64,000 nucleotides of DNA from JAAXHB01 sp965214945 (GTDB lineage Bacteria; Actinomycetota; Acidimicrobiia; Acidimicrobiales; Aldehydirespiratoraceae). The stretch is from contig OZ244029.1 of assembly GCA_965214945.1 (NCBI GenBank), positions 1,178,001 to 1,242,000 on the forward strand. The letters are read 5' to 3'. A model generated the notes under the pieces. That model did no database searches. It saw nothing but the letters and a program-made list of their open reading frames with translations, and was not told where the DNA came from. Within the stretch, counting starts at the first letter, position 1. Each line of letters begins with the position of its first letter. Position numbers and translations under genes: made by a program. Shown piece by piece: positions 35,130-44,160 of the stretch.

Positions 35130-35135
35130 TAGGAT
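35130..35135 (+). promoter_or_regulatory. -10 box for leaderless sufB
   Basis: TAGGAT ends six bases before the sufB ATG at 35142. An identical box precedes the second sufC gene on the other strand at the same distance. Confidence 0.6.
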
Positions 35136-35141
35136 GGCCCC

Positions 35142-37766
35142 ATGACCACCACCGATATCGGCGTTGACCTCAGTCGCTATCAGCTCGGCTGGAGAGATGA
35201 GGAGGACTACGTCTTCAAGCCGAAGAAGGGCCTCGACTCCGGCATCATCACGGAGATGTCGTGGCTCAAGGGCGAGCCGCAGTGGATGCTCAACTTCCGT
35301 CTGAAGTCGCACAAGCGCTTCGAGCGCCGCCCTCGGCCGACTTGGGGCGGCGACACCAGCGGCATCGACTTTGACGACATCTACTATTACATCAAACCCA
35401 CCGAGGAGCTGTCAGACGACTGGGATCTGGTCCCCGAATCGATCAAGACAACGTATGAGCGCCTCGGCATCCCCGAGGCCGAGCGCAAATACCTGGCCGG
35501 AGTGACTGCCCAGTACGAGTCCGAGGTGGTGTACCACCGCAACCGCGAGGACCTCGAAGCCCAGGGCGTGCTGTTCTGCGACATGGACACCGCCCTGCGC
35601 GAGTACCCCGGGCTGGTGAAGCAGTACTTCGGCACCGTCATCCCGCCGAACGACAACAAGTTCGCTGCGCTCAACTCTTCGGTGTGGTCGGGCGGCTCGT
35701 TCATCTATGTGCCGCCTGGCGTAGAGGTGCAGGCGCCGTTGCAGGCCTACTTCCGCATCAATGCCGAGAACATGGGCCAGTTCGAGCGCACCCTCATCAT
35801 CGCCGATGAGGGCTCCAAGGTGCACTACATCGAGGGCTGCTCCGCGCCCACATACTCCTCGGACTCGCTGCACTCCGCAGTGGTGGAGATAGTCGTCAAG
35901 CCGTCGGCTCGTGTCACCTACACGACCATCCAGAACTGGTCGGACAACGTCTACAACCTCGTCACAAAGCGAGCCCGAGTGGAGGCCGAGGGCCACATGG
36001 AGTGGATCGATGGCAACATCGGCTGCTTGGCCGAAGGCTCGCGGGTGACGACGCCAGGGGCAACCAAACCGATAGAGCAGGTCGTTCCCGGCGACCTCGT
36101 CCTGTCCTATGACGAGGCGGCCGGGTCGCTTTGCTGGCGGAGGGTCACAGCCAAGCGCTACTCAGGTACCCAACCGGTGCGCCAGGTGGTGGCGGGGTCG
36201 CGCCGTTTGCGGGTCACCGGCAACCACCCATTCTACTCCTGCGCCTATGACCCGTCCCGTCCCAGCAAGCAGGCCCGCTACGAACTCGCCTACGTGCGCG
36301 CCGACCGGCTCAGGCGGGCGATCATGCCCGTCTCGAGCCTCGATTATGGCGAGCCGCACAAGCTCGTTCTGCCCGAGGCCGCCACAGTGTTCAGCAGCCG
36401 AGCCCGGCGTTATGACAGCTTCATCGCGGAGCGGTCGCGCCCGGGCCGGATCGTTGTTGACGACACCACCACCGACGAACTAATGTGGCTCTTCGGCCTG
36501 TTCACCGGCGCTGGTTCCATCGAGGCGGCGCCATCGGACTTGGGCGTCCGGCGCCGGGCCACGGTGGTGTTCTCGGGCCTGCGCGGTAATCGGGCCTTAG
36601 ACCGCCTCGTCGACGTCATGGGAAGGGTTATGCCCGCAGTCACGCCGACGGAGCGCGCCGATGGCATCACGCTGACTTGGCACAGCGTCGATCTGGCCGA
36701 CGTGCTCGAGGGCAATGGCTTTGCCACGGACGCCCTCGACAAGCGCGTTCCGAGCTGGGTGCTCGATCTTCCCGAGTCGCAGCGGCTGTCGTTTGTCGCC
36801 GGTTATCTCGATTCCTATGGCTGCGCTCCAGAGGGCTGGCGAGCCTTCTCCATAGAGTCCACCAACCGCGCGCTGCTCGACGAAGTCGGAGCGGTCCTCA
36901 CCAGTCTCGGAATCTCGTCTCGGGTTACCACCGAATTCGACGGCGAGAGGCGGGTGCGTGTTCTCGACTCTGAGGCGACGGCTCGAGGTTCGCACAGGCT
37001 TGAGTTCCCGACTGATGCACGACTGCGCCGCTTGGTGTGCCCGGAGCTGCGCGCCGCCGCGGCACGACAGCCTGTTGCGAGTTTGCGACACTTCCGGCGG
37101 GTGGGCCGGTCTCAGATAGAGTTGCCCGAGAGCGTAGAGATCCGGGACGTGCAGGTCGGCCCCGCCGACGAGGTCGCGCCCACTTGGGATATCGAGGTGC
37201 AGGGCACCGGCAACTTTGTCTCGGAGGGGTTCATCGTTCACAACTCGAGGCTCACGATGAAGTATCCGGCGGTGGTGATGGTCGGGCCCAAGGCCTCGGG
37301 AGAGGTGCTGTCGGTGGCTTACGCTGGGCCGGGCCAGCATCAGGACACCGGCGCCAAGATGACCCACGCAGCGCCGGAGACCACATCCAAGATCGTGTCC
37401 AAGTCGGTTTCCGCCGGAGGCGGCCGCACCTCCTACAGGGGGCTGGTGCGGGTCGAGCAGGACTCGGCGAGATGCAAAAGCCACGTGCAATGCGACGCGT
37501 TGATCCTCGACGGCGACTCGGTGTCGGACACTTACCCCTACATGGAGGTGGGCTCCGGCGATGCGGTGATCGGCCACGAAGCGACCGTGTCGAAGATCGC
37601 GGACGACCAGCTCTTCTACCTGCAGAGCCGTGGCCTCACCGAGGAGCAGGCCATGGGGATGATAGTCAACGGCTTCATCGAGCCGGTGACACGCACCCTG
37701 CCCATGGAGTACGCGGTGGAGTGGAGCAGGCTGATCGAACTGCAGATGGAGGGCAGCGTCGGCTGA
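35142..37766 (+). CDS. sufB: SufB Fe-S assembly scaffold, interrupted by an intein
   Basis: Scaffold subunit of the SufBCD complex that builds Fe-S clusters. The frame encodes 874 residues; removing the intein (residues 295-701) leaves 467, the usual SufB size. N-extein: YEDYVFKPKK-like start, GLDSGIITEMSWLKGEPQWMLNFR, SSVWSGGSFIYVPPGV, ending HMEWIDGNIG. C-extein: SRLTMKYPAVVMVGPKASGEVLSVAYAG, RTSYRGLVRV, ARCKSHVQCDALILD, MIVNGFIEPV. It heads a cluster with a small basic protein, sufD, a Rieske ferredoxin and sufC, and is probably transcribed leaderless. Splicing is needed before SufB can work, so Fe-S assembly here depends on intein activity. Confidence 0.95.
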   Translation: MTTTDIGVDLSRYQLGWRDEEDYVFKPKKGLDSGIITEMSWLKGEPQWMLNFRLKSHKRFERRPRPTWGGDTSGIDFDDIYYYIKPTEELSDDWDLVPESIKTTYERLGIPEAERKYLAGVTAQYESEVVYHRNREDLEAQGVLFCDMDTALREYPGLVKQYFGTVIPPNDNKFAALNSSVWSGGSFIYVPPGVEVQAPLQAYFRINAENMGQFERTLIIADEGSKVHYIEGCSAPTYSSDSLHSAVVEIVVKPSARVTYTTIQNWSDNVYNLVTKRARVEAEGHMEWIDGNIGCLAEGSRVTTPGATKPIEQVVPGDLVLSYDEAAGSLCWRRVTAKRYSGTQPVRQVVAGSRRLRVTGNHPFYSCAYDPSRPSKQARYELAYVRADRLRRAIMPVSSLDYGEPHKLVLPEAATVFSSRARRYDSFIAERSRPGRIVVDDTTTDELMWLFGLFTGAGSIEAAPSDLGVRRRATVVFSGLRGNRALDRLVDVMGRVMPAVTPTERADGITLTWHSVDLADVLEGNGFATDALDKRVPSWVLDLPESQRLSFVAGYLDSYGCAPEGWRAFSIESTNRALLDEVGAVLTSLGISSRVTTEFDGERRVRVLDSEATARGSHRLEFPTDARLRRLVCPELRAAAARQPVASLRHFRRVGRSQIELPESVEIRDVQVGPADEVAPTWDIEVQGTGNFVSEGFIVHNSRLTMKYPAVVMVGPKASGEVLSVAYAGPGQHQDTGAKMTHAAPETTSKIVSKSVSAGGGRTSYRGLVRVEQDSARCKSHVQCDALILDGDSVSDTYPYMEVGSGDAVIGHEATVSKIADDQLFYLQSRGLTEEQAMGMIVNGFIEPVTRTLPMEYAVEWSRLIELQMEGSVG
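36024..37244 (+). mobile_element. SufB intein with degenerate LAGLIDADG endonuclease
   Basis: In-frame protein intron of 407 residues. It starts with Cys295 (CLAEGSRVTTPG), has block B T359-G-N-H362, and ends FVSEGFIVH700-N701 followed by Ser702 as the +1 nucleophile, so all splicing residues are intact. The insertion point GNIG/C...HN/S in SufB is a known actinobacterial intein site. The central region resembles a LAGLIDADG homing endonuclease, but the catalytic acid is A457 in LFGLFTGAG and Y559 in VAGYLDSYG. The element probably splices but no longer cuts DNA. Confidence 0.93.
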
Positions 37767-37900
37767 CCGTGCGGCGTCGGTTGAGCATGCGGCCTTTTGC
37801 TGTTGCTCTGTCGGTGCCGGGGCGAGCGGCGATCCCCTAGAGGTTGTGCTTTGCCGCGCTGATGCGACGCGAAGTGCGCCCAATTTGCCACACTAAGACC

Positions 37901-38371
37901 ATGCCGATGCGTCAGGACTGCAGGTATTTTGAGTCGCGCACATACCCCAACGGTGACACTGTGCGCAAATGCGACCTCGATCTCGCTCCGGAGGCGCCGT
38001 GGCGTTGCCCTGACGACTGTCCGAAGTACACCCGCCGGATGGCCGACGTGAACTGGAGCTACGGGACGCTGGTGACACCCAAGACTCCTCCTGAGCCGTC
38101 GAGTCTGGACAGCGATTCCAGCATCGGCGATTTGCTCGATGCGGCTGAGGACATAGTGAACGCCGCCGCGCCGGACGTGATGGCCGACATCGAGGCTGAG
38201 CGCAACAAGCGCTCCAAGCGCGGCGTGCTGCGCCGCAAGCGCTCCGGCGGTAGGCGTGGGTCGAGAGGCAAGAGCGCTCGAAGCTCGAACAAGCTCCGCC
38301 GCCGCAAGCGCAACAAGCGTCGCGGCAGGCTGGGGGAGCGGTTTCGCAGGCGTTTCCGCGAAGGCGGCTGA
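37901..38371 (+). CDS. Small cysteine-containing basic protein in suf cluster
   Basis: Unnamed 156-residue protein. The N-terminus MPMRQDCRYFESRTYPNGDT carries a compact cysteine set (CRYF, KCDLDLA, WRCPDDCPKY: four spaced cysteines plus one) that could bind metal. A short acidic helix follows (SIGDLLDAAEDIVNAAAPDVMADIEAE), then a strongly basic C-terminal 55 residues rich in Lys/Arg/Ser. Start ATG 37901; an in-frame frame opens earlier at 37844. Position between sufB and sufD suggests a role with Fe-S assembly, but no function is known to me. The gene ends five bases before sufD. Confidence 0.65.
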   Translation: MPMRQDCRYFESRTYPNGDTVRKCDLDLAPEAPWRCPDDCPKYTRRMADVNWSYGTLVTPKTPPEPSSLDSDSSIGDLLDAAEDIVNAAAPDVMADIEAERNKRSKRGVLRRKRSGGRRGSRGKSARSSNKLRRRKRNKRRGRLGERFRRRFREGG

Positions 38372-38375
38372 TCCG

Positions 38376-39671
38376 ATGCACGCCTTCACGGTCGAAGCCG
38401 CCCGCGCTCTGGCGGGCCCGGACTGGCTTGTGGCCCGGCGCATCGCCGCTGCTGAGGAGTTCGCTTCGGTGCCGATGCCGACAGCAGCCGCCGAGGAGTG
38501 GCGTTACAGTCCGATCTCGCAGCTCGATCTGGGCGCCTACCGGCTAGCCGGCACGGGTTGCGACGCCGCTGCGGACCGGGGCGCCGAACTGGTCTCGCTC
38601 ACCCGGCTGGCGCCGCGGGCCGCCGCAGTCGTCGATGTGGTGAACGGACGCGTGACAGCGGCCCGCGGGCTTGAGAAGCTGGCTGACAGAGGCGTGACCG
38701 TGGCTCCGGCAACCGCTTTGGCTGACGGCGCGGAGCGTCTGGGGCACGTGGTGGGCGCCTCACGCGGCGCTTTCACACTGCTCAACGACGCCTTTGCGGC
38801 CACAGCGATCGTGGTTGACGTGCCCGACGGAGCGGTCGTCGACGGCGTGATTGCAGTGCGACAGCGCGGTGAGGGAGCGGCCACGGCGAGCTTTCCCAGG
38901 CTCTCGGTGCGGGTCGGGCGCAACGCTCAGGCCGAGGTGCTCGACGTGCAGTGTTCGCCGGCTCCGGTTCTCACGGTGCCGGTTGTGGAGATTGATGTGC
39001 GCGCTGCCGGCCGCCTCGGTTACCTGAACTTACAGCAGCACCACCCTGGGGCATGGCAGATCGCGCTCCAGTCAGCGCGAGTGGCACGCGACGCCACTCT
39101 CACGGCTGCGGTCGCGGGGCTCGGCGGCGGCTACGCCCGCACACGCGCCAACACGGCTTTGACCGGCCGCGGCGCTACCGGAGACCTGCTGTCGGCGTAT
39201 TTTGGGTCGGGCGACCAGACGCTCGACTTCCGTACCTTCCAGGATCACATCGCACCGGATACCACGTCTAACCTGCTTTATGTGGGAGCGGTGGCCGACG
39301 CGGCGCGCAGCATCTACACAGGCCTCATCCGGGTGCGCGCCGACGCCCGAGGAACCAACGCCTTTCAGACAAACCGCAACCTCAAGCTCAGCCAAGACGC
39401 CTGGGCCGAGTCTGTACCCAATCTTGAGATCGAGAACAACGAGGTGAGATGCAGCCACGCGTCCACTGTTGGTCCCGTCGACGAGGACCAGCTCTACTAC
39501 CTGGAGAGCAGAGGTGTGCCCACGCCGACCGCCAAGCGCCTGATAGTCGCCGGCTTCTTCGATCAGGTGCTGCGAAAGCTGCCGGTTCGATCCGCCGCGC
39601 GGGTCGTGCGGACGAGCATCGCCGCCAAGCTCGACGCGCTCATCGCGCCGGAACTCCGGGCAGCCGCATGA
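38376..39671 (+). CDS. sufD: SufD, Fe-S assembly scaffold subunit
   Basis: Paralogue of SufB that pairs with it. From ATG 38376 it has 431 residues. The N-terminal half is divergent (EEWRYSPISQLDLGAYRL); the C-terminal beta-helix has the family hallmarks DQTLDFRTFQDHIAPDTTSNLLYVGAVADAARSIYTGLIRVRADARGTNAFQTNRNLKLS, NLEIENNEVRCSHASTVGPVDEDQLYYLESRG and ARRLIVAGFF-like TAKRLIVAGFFDQVL. The upstream gene ends with its stop A at 38371. It is followed by the Rieske gene. Confidence 0.94.
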   Translation: MHAFTVEAARALAGPDWLVARRIAAAEEFASVPMPTAAAEEWRYSPISQLDLGAYRLAGTGCDAAADRGAELVSLTRLAPRAAAVVDVVNGRVTAARGLEKLADRGVTVAPATALADGAERLGHVVGASRGAFTLLNDAFAATAIVVDVPDGAVVDGVIAVRQRGEGAATASFPRLSVRVGRNAQAEVLDVQCSPAPVLTVPVVEIDVRAAGRLGYLNLQQHHPGAWQIALQSARVARDATLTAAVAGLGGGYARTRANTALTGRGATGDLLSAYFGSGDQTLDFRTFQDHIAPDTTSNLLYVGAVADAARSIYTGLIRVRADARGTNAFQTNRNLKLSQDAWAESVPNLEIENNEVRCSHASTVGPVDEDQLYYLESRGVPTPTAKRLIVAGFFDQVLRKLPVRSAARVVRTSIAAKLDALIAPELRAAA

Positions 39672-39687
39672 GCCCCTCCTACGGCGG

Positions 39688-39693
39688 TACGGT
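39688..39693 (+). promoter_or_regulatory. -10 box for leaderless Rieske gene
   Basis: TACGGT ends six bases before GTG 39700. It would allow the Rieske and sufC genes to be expressed apart from sufBD. Confidence 0.5.
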
Positions 39694-39699
39694 GCGGCT

Positions 39700-40023
39700 G
39701 TGACTGCTCAGGAGCTGTTCCCGCTGGCGGACATGGCGCCCGAATCCGCGCGGCGCGTGGTGATCGATGGCCGCGTCGTGGCGATAGTGCGCGTCGATGA
39801 TGACGTTTACGCCATCGGAGACATGTGCAGCCACGCAGACGTGTCGCTGTCGGAGGGCTGGGTCGACTCCGATGACTGCACCATTGAGTGCGTTCAGCAC
39901 GGCGCCACGTTTGATCTAGCGACCGGAGAGCCCTTGACGCTGCCCGCCACACGCCCCGTCCCGACGTATGAGGCGTCCGTGGTTGACGGGATGGTCGTGC
40001 TGAGCCTCGGCGAATCCGTCTAG
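39700..40023 (+). CDS. Rieske [2Fe-2S] ferredoxin
   Basis: Small soluble Rieske protein of 107 residues, like those found in actinobacterial suf operons. The cluster ligands are C-x-H in MCSHADVSLSEG and C-x-x-H in CVQHGATFDLATGEP. No transmembrane segment. It may donate electrons during cluster assembly or to an unlinked oxygenase; its place between sufD and sufC favours the former. Start is GTG 39700, supported by the TACGGT box. Confidence 0.92.
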   Translation: MTAQELFPLADMAPESARRVVIDGRVVAIVRVDDDVYAIGDMCSHADVSLSEGWVDSDDCTIECVQHGATFDLATGEPLTLPATRPVPTYEASVVDGMVVLSLGESV

Positions 40024-40045
40024 CAGCCGGGGCCTGTGAGCGGCG

Positions 40046-40849
40046 ATGAGTTCTCTGGTCATAGAGGGGCTGCGGGCCGCTGTGGGTGGTCGAGAAATAC
40101 TCGCGGGCGTCGACTTGGAGGTGGGCGCAGGCGAGGTGCACGCCGTGATGGGGCCCAACGGCTCGGGTAAGTCGACCCTCGCGCACGTGATCGCAGGGCG
40201 CCGCGGCTATGACATTCTCGAAGGCTCGGTTCGCCTTGACGGGACGGAGCTGCTGGGCCTCCCAGCCTGGAGGCGCGCCGAGGCGGGCCTGTTTTTGGCG
40301 ATGCAGCACCCGATTGAGGTACCCGGCGTTTCGCTCTTCGACCTGCTGTCGGCGTCGGTGCGTACCGGCGACGATCTCGACGTGAGACAGCGCATGCTGA
40401 CCGAGGCCCGGCGCATCGGTTTTGACGACCGGTTCCTCGACAGACCCGTGAACGTCGACCTCTCAGGCGGCGAGCACAAGCGCAACGAGACGCTTCAGAT
40501 GTCGGTGCTGGCCCCGGCGTTCGCAGTGGTGGACGAACTCGACTCGGGCCTCGACGTAGACGCGCTGAGGCTGGTGGCGACCCGCATCGAGGAGGCCACC
40601 GAGCACGACGGCCTTGGGGTGCTGGCGATTACCCACTACCGGCGTGTGTTCGCGCAGCTCCGTCCCGACGCGGTACACGTATTCTGCGGCGGGCGGATCC
40701 GGGAGTCCGGTGGGACGGAGCTTGCCCGCGAGATCGAGGCCCGTGGCTACGGGCGCTGGGACGACAAGGCCTCGCGCTTGTCGGCGGCCGACGGCCCGGT
40801 GCCCTTCACCGACCCCTTCGGAGATCCCTTCGCTGATCAGCTCATCTGA
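40046..40849 (+). CDS. sufC: SufC Fe-S assembly ATPase (copy 1)
   Basis: ABC-type ATPase of the SufBCD complex, 267 residues. Walker A is MGPNGSGKSTLAHVIAG; the ABC signature is VDLSGGEHKRNETLQM; Walker B is AFAVVDELDSGLDVDALRLVA; the switch histidine is in VLAITHYRRV. It differs clearly from the second copy at 58201-58956. The Glu next to the Walker B Asp is present, so it should be active. It ends the sufB-D-Rieske-C cluster; sufS and sufU are not here but 16 kb away. Confidence 0.94.
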   Translation: MSSLVIEGLRAAVGGREILAGVDLEVGAGEVHAVMGPNGSGKSTLAHVIAGRRGYDILEGSVRLDGTELLGLPAWRRAEAGLFLAMQHPIEVPGVSLFDLLSASVRTGDDLDVRQRMLTEARRIGFDDRFLDRPVNVDLSGGEHKRNETLQMSVLAPAFAVVDELDSGLDVDALRLVATRIEEATEHDGLGVLAITHYRRVFAQLRPDAVHVFCGGRIRESGGTELAREIEARGYGRWDDKASRLSAADGPVPFTDPFGDPFADQLI

Positions 40850-40959
40850 CCTTGCCGCTTCGCGGTAGGCCGTATGGAGTGTGTCCATATACCTCGGGTG
40901 GTGTGCCGCAGTCTCGGGTGGGCTGTTGTCGCTGACCGCTGCCGAATCATAGAAGTATT

Positions 40960-41002
40960 TTTCATAGAAACATATGAAATATACTTTATAATATTATAAA
41001 TT
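40960..41002 (+). promoter_or_regulatory. AT-rich promoter with inverted repeat before the methyltransferase
   Basis: TTTCATA (40960-40966) and TATGAAA (40973-40979) form a 7-base inverted repeat with a 6-base spacer. It is followed by TATAAT (40987-40992) and by TAAATT (40997-41002), the latter ending five bases before ATG 41008. The stretch is almost pure A+T, unlike any other part of the window. It suggests a repressible or autoregulated promoter brought in with the gene. Confidence 0.6.
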
Positions 41003-41007
41003 GCCCT

Positions 41008-44000
41008 ATGCGAGCAGCCGCCGGACCGCCAGTGGCCATAGCCCGGCTCGAGCCCGCGCACTCGCACCCGGGTACGCCCCGCCAACTACAGTTTGGACAC
41101 CTCATGCCCCACACCAATGAGAAGGCCTTCAACCCGCTCTTGGCTTCGGCGTTGGCCGCGCGGCACCCGCGTTGGGGGGTGCACGCCGAGCAGAAGGGCG
41201 CGCTGAGCGATGACAGCCTCAAGGAGCCCGACATCGTCATCTTGCCGCTGGGTGGCGGCGCTGGCGGCGCCTTGGTGTTGGAAACGGAGTATGAGCCTGC
41301 CCGCAGTGTGGACGATGATGCCAAAGCGCGACTAGGAAAAACGCTCGGTCGCACCAACCAGACCGTCGATCAAGTGGTTGCGGTGACAATCCCGAAGCGG
41401 CTCGGAGAGCTGAGCGTCACGGACATCTTGCGCGAAATCGCATGGGCGAAATTCAGTTACCGGCTTTGGCGTCTGCCCGCCGCGGTCCGCCCGAGCGCGC
41501 ACAGCCCCGACCACGAAGCCCCCAGCGCTGTCGCAACGCAAGCGCATCGGCCGGTTTGCTTCCCGGAACACGGATGGGTCAACGGAACCGTTGACGATCT
41601 GGCCGGCTTCTGCGAGCGGATCGCCCTGAACGAGCACCTGCTCGAGAAATCCGTCACAGATCTTGAGAACACGGTCAACGGGGTCGCGCGGATGCTGCGT
41701 GACAACTTGGGTCCCTGGCGCCGGGGAGCGCTGGAGAGCATCGCCCGGGCACTGCACCAGGCGGACGATATGCAGACCACGCGAATGGGAGTCGCAATCC
41801 TCGCCAACGCAATGCTGTTCCAGAGCGCTGTGGCAGGCGCCGCCAACACCGAAATCAGCGCAGCTGTCTCCAGCGTGCGGCCCGGAGACAGCCGATTCGA
41901 CGTGCTGGTGGCGTGGGGGAGGATTCTCGACGTTGACTACTGGCCGATTTTCGCCGTGGCCCGCGATGTGCTGGAAGCCATACCCGAAGCGGAGGCCATG
42001 TGGGCGATCCGCTCTTTGGCGGAGATGACTTCAAGGTTGGCTCACTACGGTGTCACCTCTACGGGAGACATGGCCGGGCAGATGTTCGGCAGGCTGATCG
42101 CCGATCGCAAGTTCCTGGCGACCTTCTACACGCGGCCGGCGTCTGCGCATCTGCTGGCGGAGCTGGCCGTCACGCGGCTGGACTCAGCTGTGGAGTGGGA
42201 CGACCCCGAGCGGGTGACGGCTCTGCGAGTCACGGATCTGGCCTGTGGCACTGGGACGCTGCTGACCGCCGCTTACCAGCGGATCGCCGCGCGCGTGCGC
42301 CGAGCCGGCGGCGACGACAAGCAGATCCACGCCGAGATGATGAAGAAGGCGCTCGTCGGCGCTGACATCATGCCCGCTGCGGTTCATCTCACGGCCACGC
42401 TGTTGTCCTCGTCGCATCCCGATGTCGCATTCGACCACACGGCGGTGTTCCTGATGCCGTACGGATCGGTCACCGAAGGCGACGAGGGTGTGAAGAGTGT
42501 GGACGTGGAAATCGGATCGCTGGAGCTGCTCGATCCGCACTTCAAGCAGGCGGGCGTTCCGGGTCTGGGCATGCGGCGCAGTTCACAGGCGACGGGCGGA
42601 CGCGGCGATCGCGAGGAGGAGAGCGTCCTTGACCACGGCGCGGCTGATCTGGTGATAATGAACCCGCCGTTCACGCGGCCCACCACGCATGAGACGGCTG
42701 AGCAGCGGGGCGTGCCCGTGCCGTCCTTCGCCGGGTTTGCAACAAGCGAAGACGAGCAGCGAAAGATGTCGGCGCGCCTCAAGAAGCTTGTGAGCGGCCT
42801 CAAGAGGCCGGCCGCAGTCAAGAATGGCCTAGCGGCGCCGCCGGTCGTGGCGAGCCACGGCAACGCCGGGATGGCCTCCAACTTCTTGGACTTGGCGCAC
42901 GCCAAAGTCAAGTCGGGCGGCGTCATCGCGTTCGTGCTGCCGTTCACGGCGGTGTCGGGCAGGGACTGGTCCAACGCCCGCACCCTGTTGCAGCAGCATT
43001 ACAGCCGCGTTTGCGTCGTTGCCATTGCCGACACCGGCGCTGTCGACCGGTCGTTCTCCGCCGACACAGGCATGGCGGAAGTGCTGGTCATCGCAACGCG
43101 AACGCGGCCCGGAGAAAGACCTGAGCCCGATCGCGACGGCGTTCACTGGGTGAATCTGCTCGAAAGGCCTGCCAACCCAGTTGAGGCGGTGGAGATCGCC
43201 CGTTCACTGCGCGCTGTCACCTCCAAAACGCTCGCTCGGTGGAGCTGGGCCTCGGCGCAGGTCGGGGAGACCATAGTCGGAACCTGCATCCGCGCCGGGA
43301 TCCGAGACGGGGGGTGCGCCGGCATCACCGAGCCCGACTTGGCCGCCTGCGCAGGCTCCCTCGCCGAGGGTTGCCTGTCGCTTTCCCGCTGCGGTGAAGT
43401 CAGCGACATTCCTACGGTCCAGCTGGGGGAGTTGGGCATGCGAGGCCTGTATCACCTCGATATCAGGGGCTGGCATTCCGACAGGACAACTCCTAGGGGC
43501 CCGTTCGATATCGCCGACATCACCGATTGGCGGGCTGCTACCTGGCCGATGCTATGGGCACATGACGCCGGGCGCGAGTCCCGCCTCGTCGTTGAGCCCG
43601 ATCGCCAGGGCCGGGTGCGGCAGGGCTGTCTAGACATGGCCCGCCGAGTCTGGCGAACCGCTTCGCGCCTACACTTTAACAGCGACTTCCGGATCAACTC
43701 TCAGCCCCTCGCCGCCTGCCTCACGCCTGAACCCTGCATAGGGGGTAGAGCGTGGCCGACGTTCAAACTCCACGATGAGAGATGGGTGCCGGTCGCGTTG
43801 CTATGGGCCAACACCACTCTGGGCCTCATCGGGTTCTGGTGGGCGGGCACTCGCCAGCACCAGGGTCGCACAAGTCTGACCGTCACCAGGCTGCCTGAGC
43901 TAGCCACGCTCGACCCCCGCGCTCTGACCGACAGCCAGCTAGATATCGCTGCCGCAATCCTCGAGTCGTTTGAACCACGGGAGTTCCTGCCCGCGAATCA

Positions 44001-44160
44001 AGCTTACCAAGATGAAACCCGCCAAGACCTCGACAGGGCGGTGCTAGTCGATCTGCTGGGCTTCGACTCGGCTGAGGTCATGCTGTCGCTGTCAATGCTT
44101 CGCAATCAGTGGTGCCGCGAGCCGTCAGTCCACGGAGGCAAGTCCACCCGACCCGCCTAG
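41008..44160 (+). CDS. N6-adenine DNA methyltransferase, possible type IIG restriction enzyme
   Basis: Large gamma-class MTase of 1050 residues. Motif X region GRLIADRKFLATFYTRPASAHLL (near 365-390), motif I DLACGTGTLL (near 410) and motif IV N552-P-P-F555 identify it. A target-recognition region fills the C-terminal 350 residues. Residues 60-95 show PD-x16-ExE (D75, E92, E94) in EPDIVILP and VLETEYEP, like a PD-(D/E)xK nuclease with the BamHI-type ExE ending. If real, cleavage and methylation are in one chain. ATG 41104 (MPHTNEKAFN) is an alternative start that keeps this region. No hsdS, hsdR, drmA/B or BREX gene is adjacent. Confidence 0.8.
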   Translation: MRAAAGPPVAIARLEPAHSHPGTPRQLQFGHLMPHTNEKAFNPLLASALAARHPRWGVHAEQKGALSDDSLKEPDIVILPLGGGAGGALVLETEYEPARSVDDDAKARLGKTLGRTNQTVDQVVAVTIPKRLGELSVTDILREIAWAKFSYRLWRLPAAVRPSAHSPDHEAPSAVATQAHRPVCFPEHGWVNGTVDDLAGFCERIALNEHLLEKSVTDLENTVNGVARMLRDNLGPWRRGALESIARALHQADDMQTTRMGVAILANAMLFQSAVAGAANTEISAAVSSVRPGDSRFDVLVAWGRILDVDYWPIFAVARDVLEAIPEAEAMWAIRSLAEMTSRLAHYGVTSTGDMAGQMFGRLIADRKFLATFYTRPASAHLLAELAVTRLDSAVEWDDPERVTALRVTDLACGTGTLLTAAYQRIAARVRRAGGDDKQIHAEMMKKALVGADIMPAAVHLTATLLSSSHPDVAFDHTAVFLMPYGSVTEGDEGVKSVDVEIGSLELLDPHFKQAGVPGLGMRRSSQATGGRGDREEESVLDHGAADLVIMNPPFTRPTTHETAEQRGVPVPSFAGFATSEDEQRKMSARLKKLVSGLKRPAAVKNGLAAPPVVASHGNAGMASNFLDLAHAKVKSGGVIAFVLPFTAVSGRDWSNARTLLQQHYSRVCVVAIADTGAVDRSFSADTGMAEVLVIATRTRPGERPEPDRDGVHWVNLLERPANPVEAVEIARSLRAVTSKTLARWSWASAQVGETIVGTCIRAGIRDGGCAGITEPDLAACAGSLAEGCLSLSRCGEVSDIPTVQLGELGMRGLYHLDIRGWHSDRTTPRGPFDIADITDWRAATWPMLWAHDAGRESRLVVEPDRQGRVRQGCLDMARRVWRTASRLHFNSDFRINSQPLAACLTPEPCIGGRAWPTFKLHDERWVPVALLWANTTLGLIGFWWAGTRQHQGRTSLTVTRLPELATLDPRALTDSQLDIAAAILESFEPREFLPANQAYQDETRQDLDRAVLVDLLGFDSAEVMLSLSMLRNQWCREPSVHGGKSTRPA

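Noticed and set aside
36597..37883. 428-codon minus-strand frame opposite sufB and its intein
   Set aside because: Shadow of the intein and C-extein coding sequence, no family features.
41008..44160. Part of a BREX, DISARM or type I restriction locus
   Set aside because: No pglZ, brxC, drmA, drmB, hsdR or hsdS gene is adjacent; both flanks are housekeeping or transporter genes.
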